Under the pieces are notes generated by a model. That model was not told the origin of the DNA and searched no databases. It saw only the letters and a program-made list of their open reading frames with translations. From an uncultured Dialister sp. (lineage in GTDB: Bacteria > Bacillota > Negativicutes > Veillonellales > Dialisteraceae): DNA of 36,779 bases. The stretch's first letter is position 1. Every line of letters begins with the position of its first letter. This document shows, in pieces, positions 16,668-24,937 of this stretch. The stretch is from assembly GCF_900541605.1 (NCBI RefSeq), contig NZ_UQKJ01000006.1, forward strand, positions 1 through 36,779, in the 5' to 3' direction. The position numbers and the translations under genes were made by a program.

Positions 16668-17270
16668 ATGGACCAACCTACAGAACAGACACTGAATGCC
16701 CTCTTTGATTTCTTCAGGGAAATTGACAAGGAGAAACTGATTACCCGGCAGACCTATATTACCGATGCCATTCGCATGGAGGACGATGCGGAACATGCCT
16801 GGCATATGGCGGTTATGGCCATCCTTCTTGCCGGGTACAGCAATGAGAAAATCGATGTACTGAAGACTGTATCCATTCTCCTCATCCACGACCTGGTGGA
16901 GATTTATGCGGGTGATACCTATGCCTACGGCGGTGTGAGCAAGGAGGACCAGCACAATAAAGAAGCCAGAAGTGCGGACCGGCTTTTCGGAAAACTTCCG
17001 GCGGAAGAGGGGAAAAAGCTCAGGGCCCTGTGGGATGAATTTGAACGGGCGGATACGCCGGAAGCCCGTTTTGCCCATACCATGGACAATATCCAGCCCA
17101 TGATGCTCAACGATTACACCGGCGGCAAATCCTGGAAGGAACACGGGGTGCACCTGTCCCAGATCCTGAAGCGCAATGAACATACTGCCGATGGTTCCTC
17201 AGTGCTCTGGGAATATGCCCGGACCCATTTTCTGGAGCCCCATGTGGGGAAAGAAGTGAAGAGGGACTGA
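16668..17270 (+). CDS. HD-domain hydrolase (YfbR/HDDC2-like)
   Basis: The start is taken at 16668, with GAAAGGAA eight bases upstream, giving 200 residues; the longer open frame runs back into repeat DNA. The metal-binding HD signature is visible as AEHAWHMAVMA (His), LLIHDLVEIYAGD (HD pair) and AHTMDNIQPM (final Asp). The closest general family is the HD hydrolases including 5'-deoxynucleotidase YfbR and HDDC2-type proteins, which dephosphorylate nucleoside monophosphates with a divalent metal in the cytoplasm. The exact substrate cannot be told from sequence. No adjacent gene suggests a pathway. Confidence 0.85.
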   Translation: MDQPTEQTLNALFDFFREIDKEKLITRQTYITDAIRMEDDAEHAWHMAVMAILLAGYSNEKIDVLKTVSILLIHDLVEIYAGDTYAYGGVSKEDQHNKEARSADRLFGKLPAEEGKKLRALWDEFERADTPEARFAHTMDNIQPMMLNDYTGGKSWKEHGVHLSQILKRNEHTADGSSVLWEYARTHFLEPHVGKEVKRD

Positions 17271-17272
17271 AG

Positions 17273-17365
17273 AGAGAAGGCAGCGGCCTGTGGCCGGGGC
17301 TATGTCCTTGAGACAAGGCTATGCGCAGCAGGGCTAAGGCTGCGCCTGGGCTTAAGGAAGAAATA
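17273..17365 (+). repeat. Family B dispersed repeat copy
   Basis: GGCAGCGGCCTGTGGCCGG, CTATGTCCTTGAGACAAGG, CTATGCGCAGCAGGGC and GCGCCTGGGCTTAAGG follow the order of the copy at 15325-15480 closely. It begins right after the HD-hydrolase stop and ends at the MITE-like element. Confidence 0.6.
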
Positions 17366-17368
17366 TAA

Positions 17369-17527
17369 GGAAGCGCTGATTAATTCGCAGAGTCAGATTT
17401 CATAAAAGTTTTTATGCACTGCTTCGTCATAGCGTTTCTTAAATAGCTCGCTATTCTCGTCGAGTTACTCCTCGCATTGCATAAAAACCCAAGAATGAAA
17501 TCTGACAACGATTTAATCAGTGCTTCC
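17369..17527. mobile_element. MITE-like element with long terminal inverted repeats
   Basis: This 159-base element begins GGAAGCGCTGATTAATTCG and ends with the reverse complement of GGAAGCACTGATTAAATCG. The imperfect terminal repeats are 17369-17403 and 17495-17527, both reaching GTCAGATTTCAT on the inside. A second nested pair, GTTTTTATGCACTGC at 17408-17422 and GCATTGCATAAAAAC at 17474-17488, makes the whole element one long hairpin. No open frame of note is inside. Ends of similar sequence occur at 12912-12927 and 22802-22820. No target-site duplication is obvious. A parent insertion sequence is not in the window. Confidence 0.7.
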
Positions 17528-17664
17528 CTAAATTCCGGTCTTTAGTCGGAGCTGGTGAATAGTGACTGAAGTGGCTGAGGTGACTGGGGGAGGCGGCACA
17601 CCAATTGGGAAGCGCCGCTTTTTTATGTATGCGGAATATGGTCAATCTGCTGGATGGAGATAAG

Positions 17665-17800
17665 AGAAATGGGCTGGCATCGCTGGCACTTGCCAATCGG
17701 TGCGCAGTGAGCCGCTTCCCCTGTGGGGCGGCAATATCGCTTCGCTCGTTGAAACGAGGCCATTGGTGATCCAGCGGCATTGACGCAGTCAATGCCCTGG
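17665..17800 (-). repeat. Family A repeat copy, degenerate
   Basis: On the minus strand the segment shows AATGGCCTCGTTTCAACGAGCGAAGCGAT and GGCAAGTGCCAGCGATGCCAGCCC, which recall the stem parts of family A. Order and spacing are less well kept than in the other copies. Confidence 0.4.
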
Positions 17801-17837
17801 TCGAAGAATATAGCCCGGCGAAGCTCCATCATGCCCC

Positions 17838-17866
17838 TTTACAATCCTTTATTAATTTGCTAAAAT
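17838..17866 (+). promoter_or_regulatory. Promoter of the glyQS T-box transcript
   Basis: TTTACA (17838-17843), a 17-base spacer and TAAAAT (17861-17866) preceded by TGC form a good promoter just upstream of the T-box leader. Confidence 0.75.
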
Positions 17867-17872
17867 GGTCCC

Positions 17873-18085
17873 ATAACTACGGCGATGAAGAAAAGGAGTA
17901 CGCAGGATCAGCGAGCCGGTGATGGTGAGAGTCCGGCAGGCTGCGGAAGGCGTTTCTGAGCTGCCGCCCGAATAGAGTAGGGCTGCCATGAATGAAGGTG
18001 GGCCGCAAGGCCAATGAGGGTGGAACCGCGGGTCAGGTATCCCTGTAACTCGTCCCTGTAACAATTGTGTTACAGGGATTTTTAT
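17873..18085 (+). promoter_or_regulatory. T-box riboswitch (tRNA-Gly type) leader of glyQS
   Basis: The leader carries the T-box core AGGGTGGAACCGCG at 18017-18030. A perfect 10-base-pair terminator, CCCTGTAACA/TGTTACAGGG (18054-18077), is followed by ATTTTTAT. CCCTGTAACT at 18041-18050 repeats the left terminator arm and may belong to the competing antiterminator. Upstream, GATGAAG...GGAGTACGC and GGTGATGGTGAGAG fit Stem I elements (AGTA loop-E and AG bulge regions). Uncharged glycyl tRNA should pair with the TGGA bulge and prevent termination, raising synthetase expression when glycine charging is low. GGC triplets are present in the specifier area, but I could not fix the specifier position by eye. 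Confidence 0.93.
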
Positions 18086-18103
18086 ATTGTTTTAGGAGGA
18101 AAT

Positions 18104-18985
18104 ATGACATTTCAGCAGATTGTTTTAGCACTCCAGAAATTCTGGTCGAAGCAGGGCTGCGTGCTGGGCGAAGCTTACGACACAGAAAAAGGGGCAGGCA
18201 CCATGACCCCTGCCACTTTCCTTCGGGTTGTAGGACCGGAACCGTGGAATGTGGCCTATGTGGAACCATCCCGCCGTCCGGACGATGGCCGGTATGGAGA
18301 TAACCCGAACCGCCTGTACCAGCATCATCAGTTCCAGGTCATCATGAAACCGTCTCCCAACAATATCCAGGAAATTTACCTGGAATCGCTGAAGGAGCTG
18401 GGAATCGATCCGGAAGAACATGATATCCGTTTCGTAGAAGATAACTGGGAATCCCCGACACTGGGAGCCTGGGGCATTGGCTGGGAAGTATGGCTGGACG
18501 GTATGGAAATTACCCAGTTCACCTATTTCCAGCAGGTCGGCGGCATCGATGAACATCCGGTGGCCGTGGAAATTACCTATGGCCTGGAACGTATTGCCAT
18601 GTACATCCAGGAAAAGGACAATGTCTATGACCTCGTGTGGACCGACGGTGTCACCTACGGCGATATCTGGCATGAAAATGAATATGAACAGTCCGTGTAC
18701 AGCTATGAACTTTCCGACCATGATATGCTGTTCAAGCTGTTTGATATGTACGAGAAAGAAGCCAAGAGGGTGGTAAAGGCAGGCATGGTACTTCCGGCCT
18801 ATGATTATGTGCTGAAATGCTCCCATTCCTTTAACCTCCTCGATGCAGCAGGGGCGATTTCCCTTTCCGAAAGAACGGAATATATTTCCCGGGTAAGAAA
18901 CCTGGCAAGAATGTGTGCCAAGGCCTGGCTGAAGAAACGGAAAGAATTGGGATTCCCCATGCTGAAAGGACGTGAAGCAAAATGA
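18104..18985 (+). CDS. glyQ: Glycyl-tRNA synthetase alpha subunit
   Basis: The 293-residue protein is the catalytic alpha subunit of the tetrameric (alpha2beta2) class II glycyl-tRNA synthetase. The start is the ATG at 18104, preceded by TAGGAGGAAAT; a longer open frame runs into the T-box terminator and is rejected. Family motifs include FWSKQGCVLGEAYDTEKGAGTM, EPSRRPDDGRYGDNPNRLYQHHQFQ and DAAGAISLSERTEYISRVRNLA, all standard for GlyQ. It overlaps glyS by four bases (ATGA), so the subunits are probably coupled. Expression is set by the T-box upstream. Confidence 0.98.
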   Translation: MTFQQIVLALQKFWSKQGCVLGEAYDTEKGAGTMTPATFLRVVGPEPWNVAYVEPSRRPDDGRYGDNPNRLYQHHQFQVIMKPSPNNIQEIYLESLKELGIDPEEHDIRFVEDNWESPTLGAWGIGWEVWLDGMEITQFTYFQQVGGIDEHPVAVEITYGLERIAMYIQEKDNVYDLVWTDGVTYGDIWHENEYEQSVYSYELSDHDMLFKLFDMYEKEAKRVVKAGMVLPAYDYVLKCSHSFNLLDAAGAISLSERTEYISRVRNLARMCAKAWLKKRKELGFPMLKGREAK

Positions 18986-21033
18986 GCAAGAATCTTCTTT
19001 TAGAAATCGGAACAGAGGAAATGCCGGCTAATATCATGTCCGGCGTAGTGGACCAGCTCCGTGCCCTGTCCGATGCAAAATTTAAAGAAAGCCGTATTTC
19101 CTTTGAGAAAATTACGGTTTATGCTACACCGAGAAGACTGGCAGTACTCGTAAAGAATGCGGCAGACCGCCAGCCCGATGAAGAAGTAAAAAAGAGGGGC
19201 CCCTCCATCAAGGCAGCCTTTGATGCCGATGGCAACCCCACCCGCGCTGCCCAGGGATTTGCCCGGGGCCAGCATATCGACCCGTCCCAGCTTGTGAAAG
19301 AAGGGGACTATACCTGGGCCCATGTGGTCAATGAAGGCAAAAAAGTGGAGGAAGTGCTCCCGGACCTGTTCCTGTCCCTCATTACGGGACTCAATTTCAC
19401 AAGGTCCATGCGCTGGGCTGATGAAGAAGCCCATTTCATCCGTCCGGTCCGCTGGATTGTGGCGCTGGCCGACGATGAAATCATTCCGGTGGAATTTGCC
19501 CATGTAAAGAGCGGCCGTGTGAGCCGGGGTCACCGCTTCCTCTGCAAGGAACCGGTCACCATTGAACGGCCGGAAGACTACAAGGAAGATATGCGGAAAG
19601 CCTTTGTCATCGTGGACCAGGATGAACGGCGCAGCATGATTAAGAAGGGCCTTCTGGAAACAGCAGAAAAACTGGGCGGCCATGTATGGCATAATGCGGA
19701 TCTTTTGGAAGAAATCAACTACCTCGTCGAATATCCGACACCCCTCTATGGCCGGATTGACGATGAATTCCTGAAGCTGCCGGTGCCGGCTGTGGTCACT
19801 CCTATGCGGGACCACCAGAGATACTATCCTGTACGGAATGAAGATGGCTCTCTCATGCCCTATTTCCTCACTGTCCGTAACGGCGGCACAAAGGCCCTGG
19901 AAAACGTACAGCACGGAAACGAAAAGGTGCTTCGGGCCCGTCTGGATGATGCGAAATTCTTCTTTGAAAACGATCGGAAGAAGACACTGGAAGGCCACCG
20001 GGATGACTTGACCCGCATCAATTACCAGGAAGGCATGGGTGATATGCGGGATAAGGCAGACCGCCTGCAGAAGCTCACTGCATTTATCGGCGGCGACTGG
20101 CATTTCACCGATGAAGAAATGAAAGATGCCGACCGGGCGGCCTACCTGTCCAAGTCCGACCTGGCTACCGGCATGGTTACTGAATTCACCGAACTCCAGG
20201 GGGAAATGGGCAAGGAATATGCACTGCTGGATGGGGAGAAACCGAATGTGGCACAGGCCATTTTCGAACAGTACATGCCCCGTTTTGCCGGCGATATTCT
20301 TCCTAAAGAATCCATCGGCCGTGCCCTGTCCCTGGCAGACAAGCTGGATAACCTGGCAGCCACATTCCTCCGGGGCCTCATTCCTACGGGCTCCCAGGAT
20401 CCCTTTGCCCTTCGCCGACAGACCATCGGCGCCGTAAATATCCTGGTGGACGGCAAGATTCACTGGGATATCCGGAGGGGCATTGCGAAGGCGCTGGAAC
20501 TGCTGCCGGGAGAAGAGGATACGAAGAAGACGGTCCTCTCCCAGGTGGAGGATTTCTTCCGCCAGCGTATCCGTGCCATCCTTCTGGACGATGGCATTGA
20601 GTATGATATCATTGATGCCGTTCTTGCCGGACCGGTGGACGACATTTACGCTATCTTCCTCAAGGCACAGGCCATGACAGCCAGCCATCTGAAGGAAGAG
20701 ACCGATCTTCGCCAGGCCGTTACCCGCCTTGCCAATATTACCAAAGGCAAAGAGGGGGGAGACGTGAACCCGGCACTCTTTGAAGAAGATGCGGAAAAGA
20801 ACCTGGAGGCTGCCCTGGAAAAGGCCATGGCTTCCGTGGAACCGCTGTATAAAGAATACCGCTATGCCGATGCCCTGCCATACCTGAAAGAACTGACACA
20901 GCCTATCAATGACTACCTCGATAACGTCATGGTTATGGTAAAGGACGAAGCGGTGAAGAATAACCGCATTGCCCAGTTGAAAAAGACCCTTGCCTTCTTC
21001 GATGGCTGGGGCGACTTCAGCAAACTGGTGTGA
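18982..21033 (+). CDS. glyS: Glycyl-tRNA synthetase beta subunit
   Basis: The 683-residue beta subunit binds tRNA and completes the heterotetrameric enzyme. It begins NLLLEIGTEEMPANIMSGVVDQL and continues with TPRRLAVLV, the HRFL segment and VVTPMRDHQRYYPVRNEDG, all diagnostic of GlyS; the C-terminal anticodon-binding region is present (DEAVKNNRIAQLKKTLAFFDGWGDFSKLV). Length is normal. It shares four bases with glyQ and is closed by a strong terminator at 21078-21115. Confidence 0.98.
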   Translation: MSKNLLLEIGTEEMPANIMSGVVDQLRALSDAKFKESRISFEKITVYATPRRLAVLVKNAADRQPDEEVKKRGPSIKAAFDADGNPTRAAQGFARGQHIDPSQLVKEGDYTWAHVVNEGKKVEEVLPDLFLSLITGLNFTRSMRWADEEAHFIRPVRWIVALADDEIIPVEFAHVKSGRVSRGHRFLCKEPVTIERPEDYKEDMRKAFVIVDQDERRSMIKKGLLETAEKLGGHVWHNADLLEEINYLVEYPTPLYGRIDDEFLKLPVPAVVTPMRDHQRYYPVRNEDGSLMPYFLTVRNGGTKALENVQHGNEKVLRARLDDAKFFFENDRKKTLEGHRDDLTRINYQEGMGDMRDKADRLQKLTAFIGGDWHFTDEEMKDADRAAYLSKSDLATGMVTEFTELQGEMGKEYALLDGEKPNVAQAIFEQYMPRFAGDILPKESIGRALSLADKLDNLAATFLRGLIPTGSQDPFALRRQTIGAVNILVDGKIHWDIRRGIAKALELLPGEEDTKKTVLSQVEDFFRQRIRAILLDDGIEYDIIDAVLAGPVDDIYAIFLKAQAMTASHLKEETDLRQAVTRLANITKGKEGGDVNPALFEEDAEKNLEAALEKAMASVEPLYKEYRYADALPYLKELTQPINDYLDNVMVMVKDEAVKNNRIAQLKKTLAFFDGWGDFSKLV

Positions 21034-21077
21034 TTGCGCATTCTACTTGTGTTTTGACAGTTAATTGATCAGGGTGT

Positions 21078-21115
21078 ATGTCCTGCCGGAAACTGAATTT
21101 CGGCAGGACATTTTT
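21078..21115 (+). terminator. Rho-independent terminator after glyS
   Basis: An 11-base-pair stem ATGTCCTGCCG/CGGCAGGACAT with a 12-base loop is followed by TTTT. Confidence 0.9.
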
Positions 21116-21151
21116 GTTCGGATTCATTTATTGTTAATTTACATATACATA

Positions 21152-21180
21152 GTGACAGGGGGATGGAAACGGGTTATAAT
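21152..21180 (+). promoter_or_regulatory. Promoter of the NhaC-family antiporter gene
   Basis: GTGACA (21152-21157), a 17-base spacer and TATAAT (21175-21180) differ from the consensus by one base in the -35 box. Confidence 0.8.
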
Positions 21181-21241
21181 AAACAAAAATGTCATTTTGG
21201 CAGTATGGGAGACTGTCAAAAGTAGAGAGGGTGGATGTAAT

Positions 21242-22741
21242 ATGTCTCAAACGGTATGGTCCCTTGTACCGCCGGTGGTCACGATTATCCTGGCACTGGC
21301 AACAAAGGAAGTGTACATGTCTCTGGCTATCGGTATCTTTATCGGTGCCTTCATGTTTGCCGGATTCAGTGTACTTGGTGCCATCGACACCATGTTTAAA
21401 ATTATGTCGGACAAAGTGGGAAGCAATGTCTATATTCTGGTTTTCCTTGTCCTTTTAGGAATTATGGTGGCGGCCATCCAGAAGTCCGGTGCCTCCCAGG
21501 CCTATGGGGATTATGCGGCAAGAACCATTAAAGGGAAACGAAGTGCCCTTTTTGTTACCATGCTCTTAGGCATCCTTATCTTTATCGATGATTATTTCAA
21601 TTGCCTTACGGTAGGTACGGTTATGAGACCGGTGACAGACCGATTCAAGATTACCCGTGCCAAGTTGGCTTATATTATCGATGCCACAGCAGCCCCAGTC
21701 TGCATCATTGCTCCGGTATCCAGCTGGGCGGCTGCGGTGACTTCTTCACTGCCTGAAGGAAGCTCCATCGATGGATTTGCCCTGTTTCTGGAAACAATTC
21801 CGCTGAATCTCTATGCCTGGCTTACCATTATTTTCATGGCAGTTCTGATCTGGTCGGGAAAAGATTTTTCCAGAATGGCAAAGTTTGAGAAAGAAAGCGG
21901 CGGTACTCTCGTTATCCCGGCGGAGTATGCAGAGGATGACAACAATGGACCCGTGGGGAACGGGAAAATCATTGACCTCATTCTTCCCCTGGTTGTCCTC
22001 ATTGGAGGGTGCGTCTTCGGCATGCTCTATACCGGCGGCATTCTGGAGGGCAAGGGCGTAGCTGAAGCATTTGCCAACTGTGAATCCGCAAGGGGGCTTG
22101 TCATTGGTTCCTTTATTGCGCTTGTATTTACATTTGTTCTGTATATTCCAAGAAGAGTTCTGAACTTCAGTACTTTCTGCAGCTGCTTTGTGGAAGGCTT
22201 CAAACAGATGACCTCGGCCATCATGATTCTTTCTCTGGCTTGGACATTGTCCGGTATTGTGGGCAAGGAATATCTGAATATTGGCGGCTATGTGGGAAGC
22301 GTAGTTTCTAATAATGCCACCATTGCCATCATGCTGCCGGCCCTGTTCTTCCTTGTGGCTATCGGTCTTGCTTTTGCTACCGGTACATCCTGGGGAACTT
22401 TCGGTATTCTGATTCCAATTGTTCTGGCTATCGTATCCAATGATACCCATCTTATGATTATGACGGTAGCCGCTGTCCTGGCAGGTTCTGTGGGTGGCGA
22501 CCATGTATCTCCGATTTCCGATACCACGATTCTGGCATCGGCGGGAGCCCAGTGCCACCACATAGACCACGTATCTACCCAGATTCCTTACGTCCTTGTG
22601 GTAGCCGTAAGCTGTGTCATTGGCTATCTTGTAGATGGCATCACCGGAAACGGTATCATCGGAGATGCAGTGGGTCTGGTATGCATGCTTATTATTATGG
22701 GATATTTCCTGAAATTCAGATCCTATCGTAGTGAGGACTGA
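21242..22741 (+). CDS. NhaC-family Na+/H+ antiporter
   Basis: The start is the ATG at 21242, with GAGGGTGG upstream; the open frame extends further but lies across the promoter, so the longer start is rejected. The 499-residue protein is an inner-membrane transporter with about 11-12 hydrophobic segments. NhaC-type signatures are visible in GILIFIDDYFNCLTVGTVMRPV, IIAPVSSWAAAV, FATGTSWGTFGILIPIVLAIV and GSVGGDHVSPISDTTILASAG. Members exchange Na+ for H+, or in related subfamilies carry malate/lactate or amino acids, so the exact substrate is not proven. It is a single-gene transcript with its own terminator. Confidence 0.88.
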   Translation: MSQTVWSLVPPVVTIILALATKEVYMSLAIGIFIGAFMFAGFSVLGAIDTMFKIMSDKVGSNVYILVFLVLLGIMVAAIQKSGASQAYGDYAARTIKGKRSALFVTMLLGILIFIDDYFNCLTVGTVMRPVTDRFKITRAKLAYIIDATAAPVCIIAPVSSWAAAVTSSLPEGSSIDGFALFLETIPLNLYAWLTIIFMAVLIWSGKDFSRMAKFEKESGGTLVIPAEYAEDDNNGPVGNGKIIDLILPLVVLIGGCVFGMLYTGGILEGKGVAEAFANCESARGLVIGSFIALVFTFVLYIPRRVLNFSTFCSCFVEGFKQMTSAIMILSLAWTLSGIVGKEYLNIGGYVGSVVSNNATIAIMLPALFFLVAIGLAFATGTSWGTFGILIPIVLAIVSNDTHLMIMTVAAVLAGSVGGDHVSPISDTTILASAGAQCHHIDHVSTQIPYVLVVAVSCVIGYLVDGITGNGIIGDAVGLVCMLIIMGYFLKFRSYRSED

Positions 22742-22753
22742 TAGATGGTTATT

Positions 22754-22792
22754 AAAAACTGCAAGCCCGTCGAATCGGTTTGCAGTTTTTTT
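22754..22792 (+). terminator. Rho-independent terminator after the NhaC-family gene
   Basis: AAAAACTGCAA pairs with TTGCAGTTTTT around a 15-base loop, and the T-run continues to 22792. Confidence 0.88.
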
Positions 22793-23177
22793 GTAGTTCA
22801 AGGAAGTTCTGATTAAATCGCTATCGGATTGTGATGCGGGATATCATTCGATATGATTGGCGAGCTATACAAGTAATGTCATGTAGCAGTTCTTCGGCGG
22901 ACTGCTGCCCTGGCCAGACAAATGATAAAAGAAAGTGCCTTATTGAGCAGTAAAGATGCCTGCATGCGATTGGATTACTGGTCACCTTTATTGCATATCA
23001 AAGCGTCTTCCTTCGGGCCGCAGGTCGGTTCGGAGAGCGAAAGGGTGCATAAATATCCCTTTGAAAATTGATGCTGTAAAATAGACCACTGCTTCCCTGA
23101 TGTGAAAAATATGTAAGTAATTGTTTGGCTTGAATAAAACGGTACTTTTTTATTTTTCAACGTTCAAAGTTTGATTA
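22793..23177. other. Gene-free region starting with a MITE-like end
   Basis: GGAAGTTCTGATTAAATCG at 22802-22820 closely matches the right end of the element at 17369-17527 read inward, and the next bases (CTATCGGATTGTGATGCGGG) continue a weaker match. No matching opposite end was found, so this looks like a solo or truncated end. The rest shows no gene. Confidence 0.45.
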
Positions 23178-23381
23178 TGATACAATAATAGTATAAAAAT
23201 TATCGATGTGATGATTTGCGGGTTTACATTGTCGCTTTAATTATGGGATTGGTTTTACCTTTTACAAAGGTTTTACTTGGAAGGTGTAAGGTTAGAAGTG
23301 GAGTGTTGTTGGATACCTGCCGATTCTTACATCAGTTATTCAATGGTTCCAACGGATTTTAAACAGGAACGGGGGCTCGCC
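23178..23381 (+). promoter_or_regulatory. Extended -10 promoter and long leader of ppx-like/ppk genes
   Basis: TGATACAAT at 23178-23186 is an extended -10 without a good -35. If used, it leaves a leader of nearly 190 bases before the ATG at 23382. I could not recognise a riboswitch or PHO-like operator in it. Confidence 0.35.
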
Positions 23382-24935
23382 ATGTCGGAGCAAAAGCCAC
23401 TCATCTATGGGATTATTCATATCGGATCATCCAATCTTTCCATGCGTATCGTGCAGTATAACAATGTGAAAGATATCCGGGTGATTGAGTCTGTCCGCAA
23501 GGACACATCCTTTGGGGAAGAAGTATTCATCCACAAAAAGCTGTCTTTTCCCTCTATCAAGAAACTGTGCCGTATGCTGGAAGGGCTGAAGCAGCTGCTC
23601 CTGGACTACCAGGTCAAGGTATATGCGGTTTATGCGACGGCCGTACTCCGGGAAGCGGAAAACTGCCGGTCCATTCTTGACCTGATCCGGGTGAATACGG
23701 GGTTCAACGTGCAGGTGGTGGATATGCCACAGGAAATCTATTTCAAGCACTTTGGCCTCCAGTATCAGTTCAAGCAGTACAACAAGGCCAACGAAGACCG
23801 TCTTGGCAATAATTTCCTCTTCGTGGATATCACATCGGGCTGCGTGGGACTGACGGTCTGGGAGAAAGGGGCCCTCTGCTACCAGCATAATGTGCATATC
23901 GGCACCCTGCGGCTTCTGGAGACATTCAAGATGAACCAGAGGGACTCTATCAATTTCCCCGAAGCTTTGAGTGAATACATCCATGCCATCATGGAACCCC
24001 TGTGGGTGACGGTCCGGAAATACAAGATCGATACGGTCATCCTCTCCGGCCGTGAAGCCCGCATTGTGGGGCGGCTCATGAATGTCAAAATCGGTGCCGG
24101 CGTCATTGAAGTGAAGCCGGAGAAAATTACCCGGTTCTACGAAGAAGCGGGCGCTCTTTCTACGTCCATGACCATGCAGAAATACCACATCACCGAATCC
24201 CTGGCTTCCGTCGTTACACCGACAATCCATATTTACCAGGAAATTCTCAATAATGTGCCGGTCAATAACGTAGTCATGATGGGCATGACCTTTGCAGAGG
24301 CGGCCAGCATATTCTATGGGGCCCAGAAGACGAAAGACCCGGCCCTGCTCTATATGAGAGCCCAGAATCTGGAACTCACAAGGTCCATTGCGGCTTCCTA
24401 TTATTATGAGCCGGAACATGCGAAGGCCATGGAACTTTACAGCTATCACATTATCCGGGCTTTTGACCAGTATAATGGCCTCAATGAACGGGATGAGTTC
24501 CTGCTTCGTATGGCCATTATCCTGTACCAGATCGGGAAATACGTAAACCTTCTCGGATCTTCCGCCCATGCATGGAGCATGGTCAGGGGCACCGATATTT
24601 TTGGCATTTCCGATAAGGAAAAGGATATTGTAGCCTGTATTGTGTATTACGACCATAAAGGCATGCCCAATGATGATGATGAGCCATTCCGGATTCTTTC
24701 TGATGATTCCAAGATGACCGCACTGAAGCTGATCGCCATTTTCAGGCTGGTCCGGGCTATGGATATGTCCAGGAAACAGAAACTGAAAGACGTGACAGCC
24801 CGCATTACGAAGGATGCCCTGCTTATCGAGTACGAAAGCAGCGAGAATACGGCCCTGGAAACATGGATGTTCGATAAAGAAAAAGAATTCTTTGAAAATA
24901 TTTTTGGCATGGAAGCCAGACTTGAGCGGAGGTAA
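23382..24935 (+). CDS. Ppx/GppA-family protein with altered catalytic motifs
   Basis: The start at 23382 follows GGGGG by seven bases and gives 517 residues; upstream in-frame starts lack a ribosome site. The N-terminal half has the actin-like fold of exopolyphosphatase/pppGpp phosphohydrolase, and the C-terminal half (from about 330) the HD-like domain. Key motifs differ from the norm: DIGSNS is HIGSSN (His13), the second phosphate loop DIGGGS is DITSGC, and the HD pair in LLHDIG is LYQIG (Tyr382-Gln383). A glutamate at PQEIYF may stand in for the catalytic one. The gene lies two bases before ppk, in the same transcript. It may be a regulatory or scaffolding partner of polyphosphate metabolism rather than a working phosphatase; this is inference from missing residues. 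Confidence 0.8.
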   Translation: MSEQKPLIYGIIHIGSSNLSMRIVQYNNVKDIRVIESVRKDTSFGEEVFIHKKLSFPSIKKLCRMLEGLKQLLLDYQVKVYAVYATAVLREAENCRSILDLIRVNTGFNVQVVDMPQEIYFKHFGLQYQFKQYNKANEDRLGNNFLFVDITSGCVGLTVWEKGALCYQHNVHIGTLRLLETFKMNQRDSINFPEALSEYIHAIMEPLWVTVRKYKIDTVILSGREARIVGRLMNVKIGAGVIEVKPEKITRFYEEAGALSTSMTMQKYHITESLASVVTPTIHIYQEILNNVPVNNVVMMGMTFAEAASIFYGAQKTKDPALLYMRAQNLELTRSIAASYYYEPEHAKAMELYSYHIIRAFDQYNGLNERDEFLLRMAIILYQIGKYVNLLGSSAHAWSMVRGTDIFGISDKEKDIVACIVYYDHKGMPNDDDEPFRILSDDSKMTALKLIAIFRLVRAMDMSRKQKLKDVTARITKDALLIEYESSENTALETWMFDKEKEFFENIFGMEARLERR

Positions 24936-24937
24936 CT

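Noticed and set aside
19000..20688. A 562-codon minus-strand open frame opposite glyS
   Set aside because: It is a shadow of glyS, with no ribosome site and no recognisable family.
21746..22801. A 351-codon minus-strand open frame opposite the NhaC-family gene
   Set aside because: It is antisense to a membrane-protein gene; the polar His/Asn-rich product is what reading such a gene backwards gives.
23427..24656. A 409-codon minus-strand open frame opposite the Ppx-like gene
   Set aside because: It is antisense to a clear gene and its His/Phe-rich product is typical of a shadow frame.
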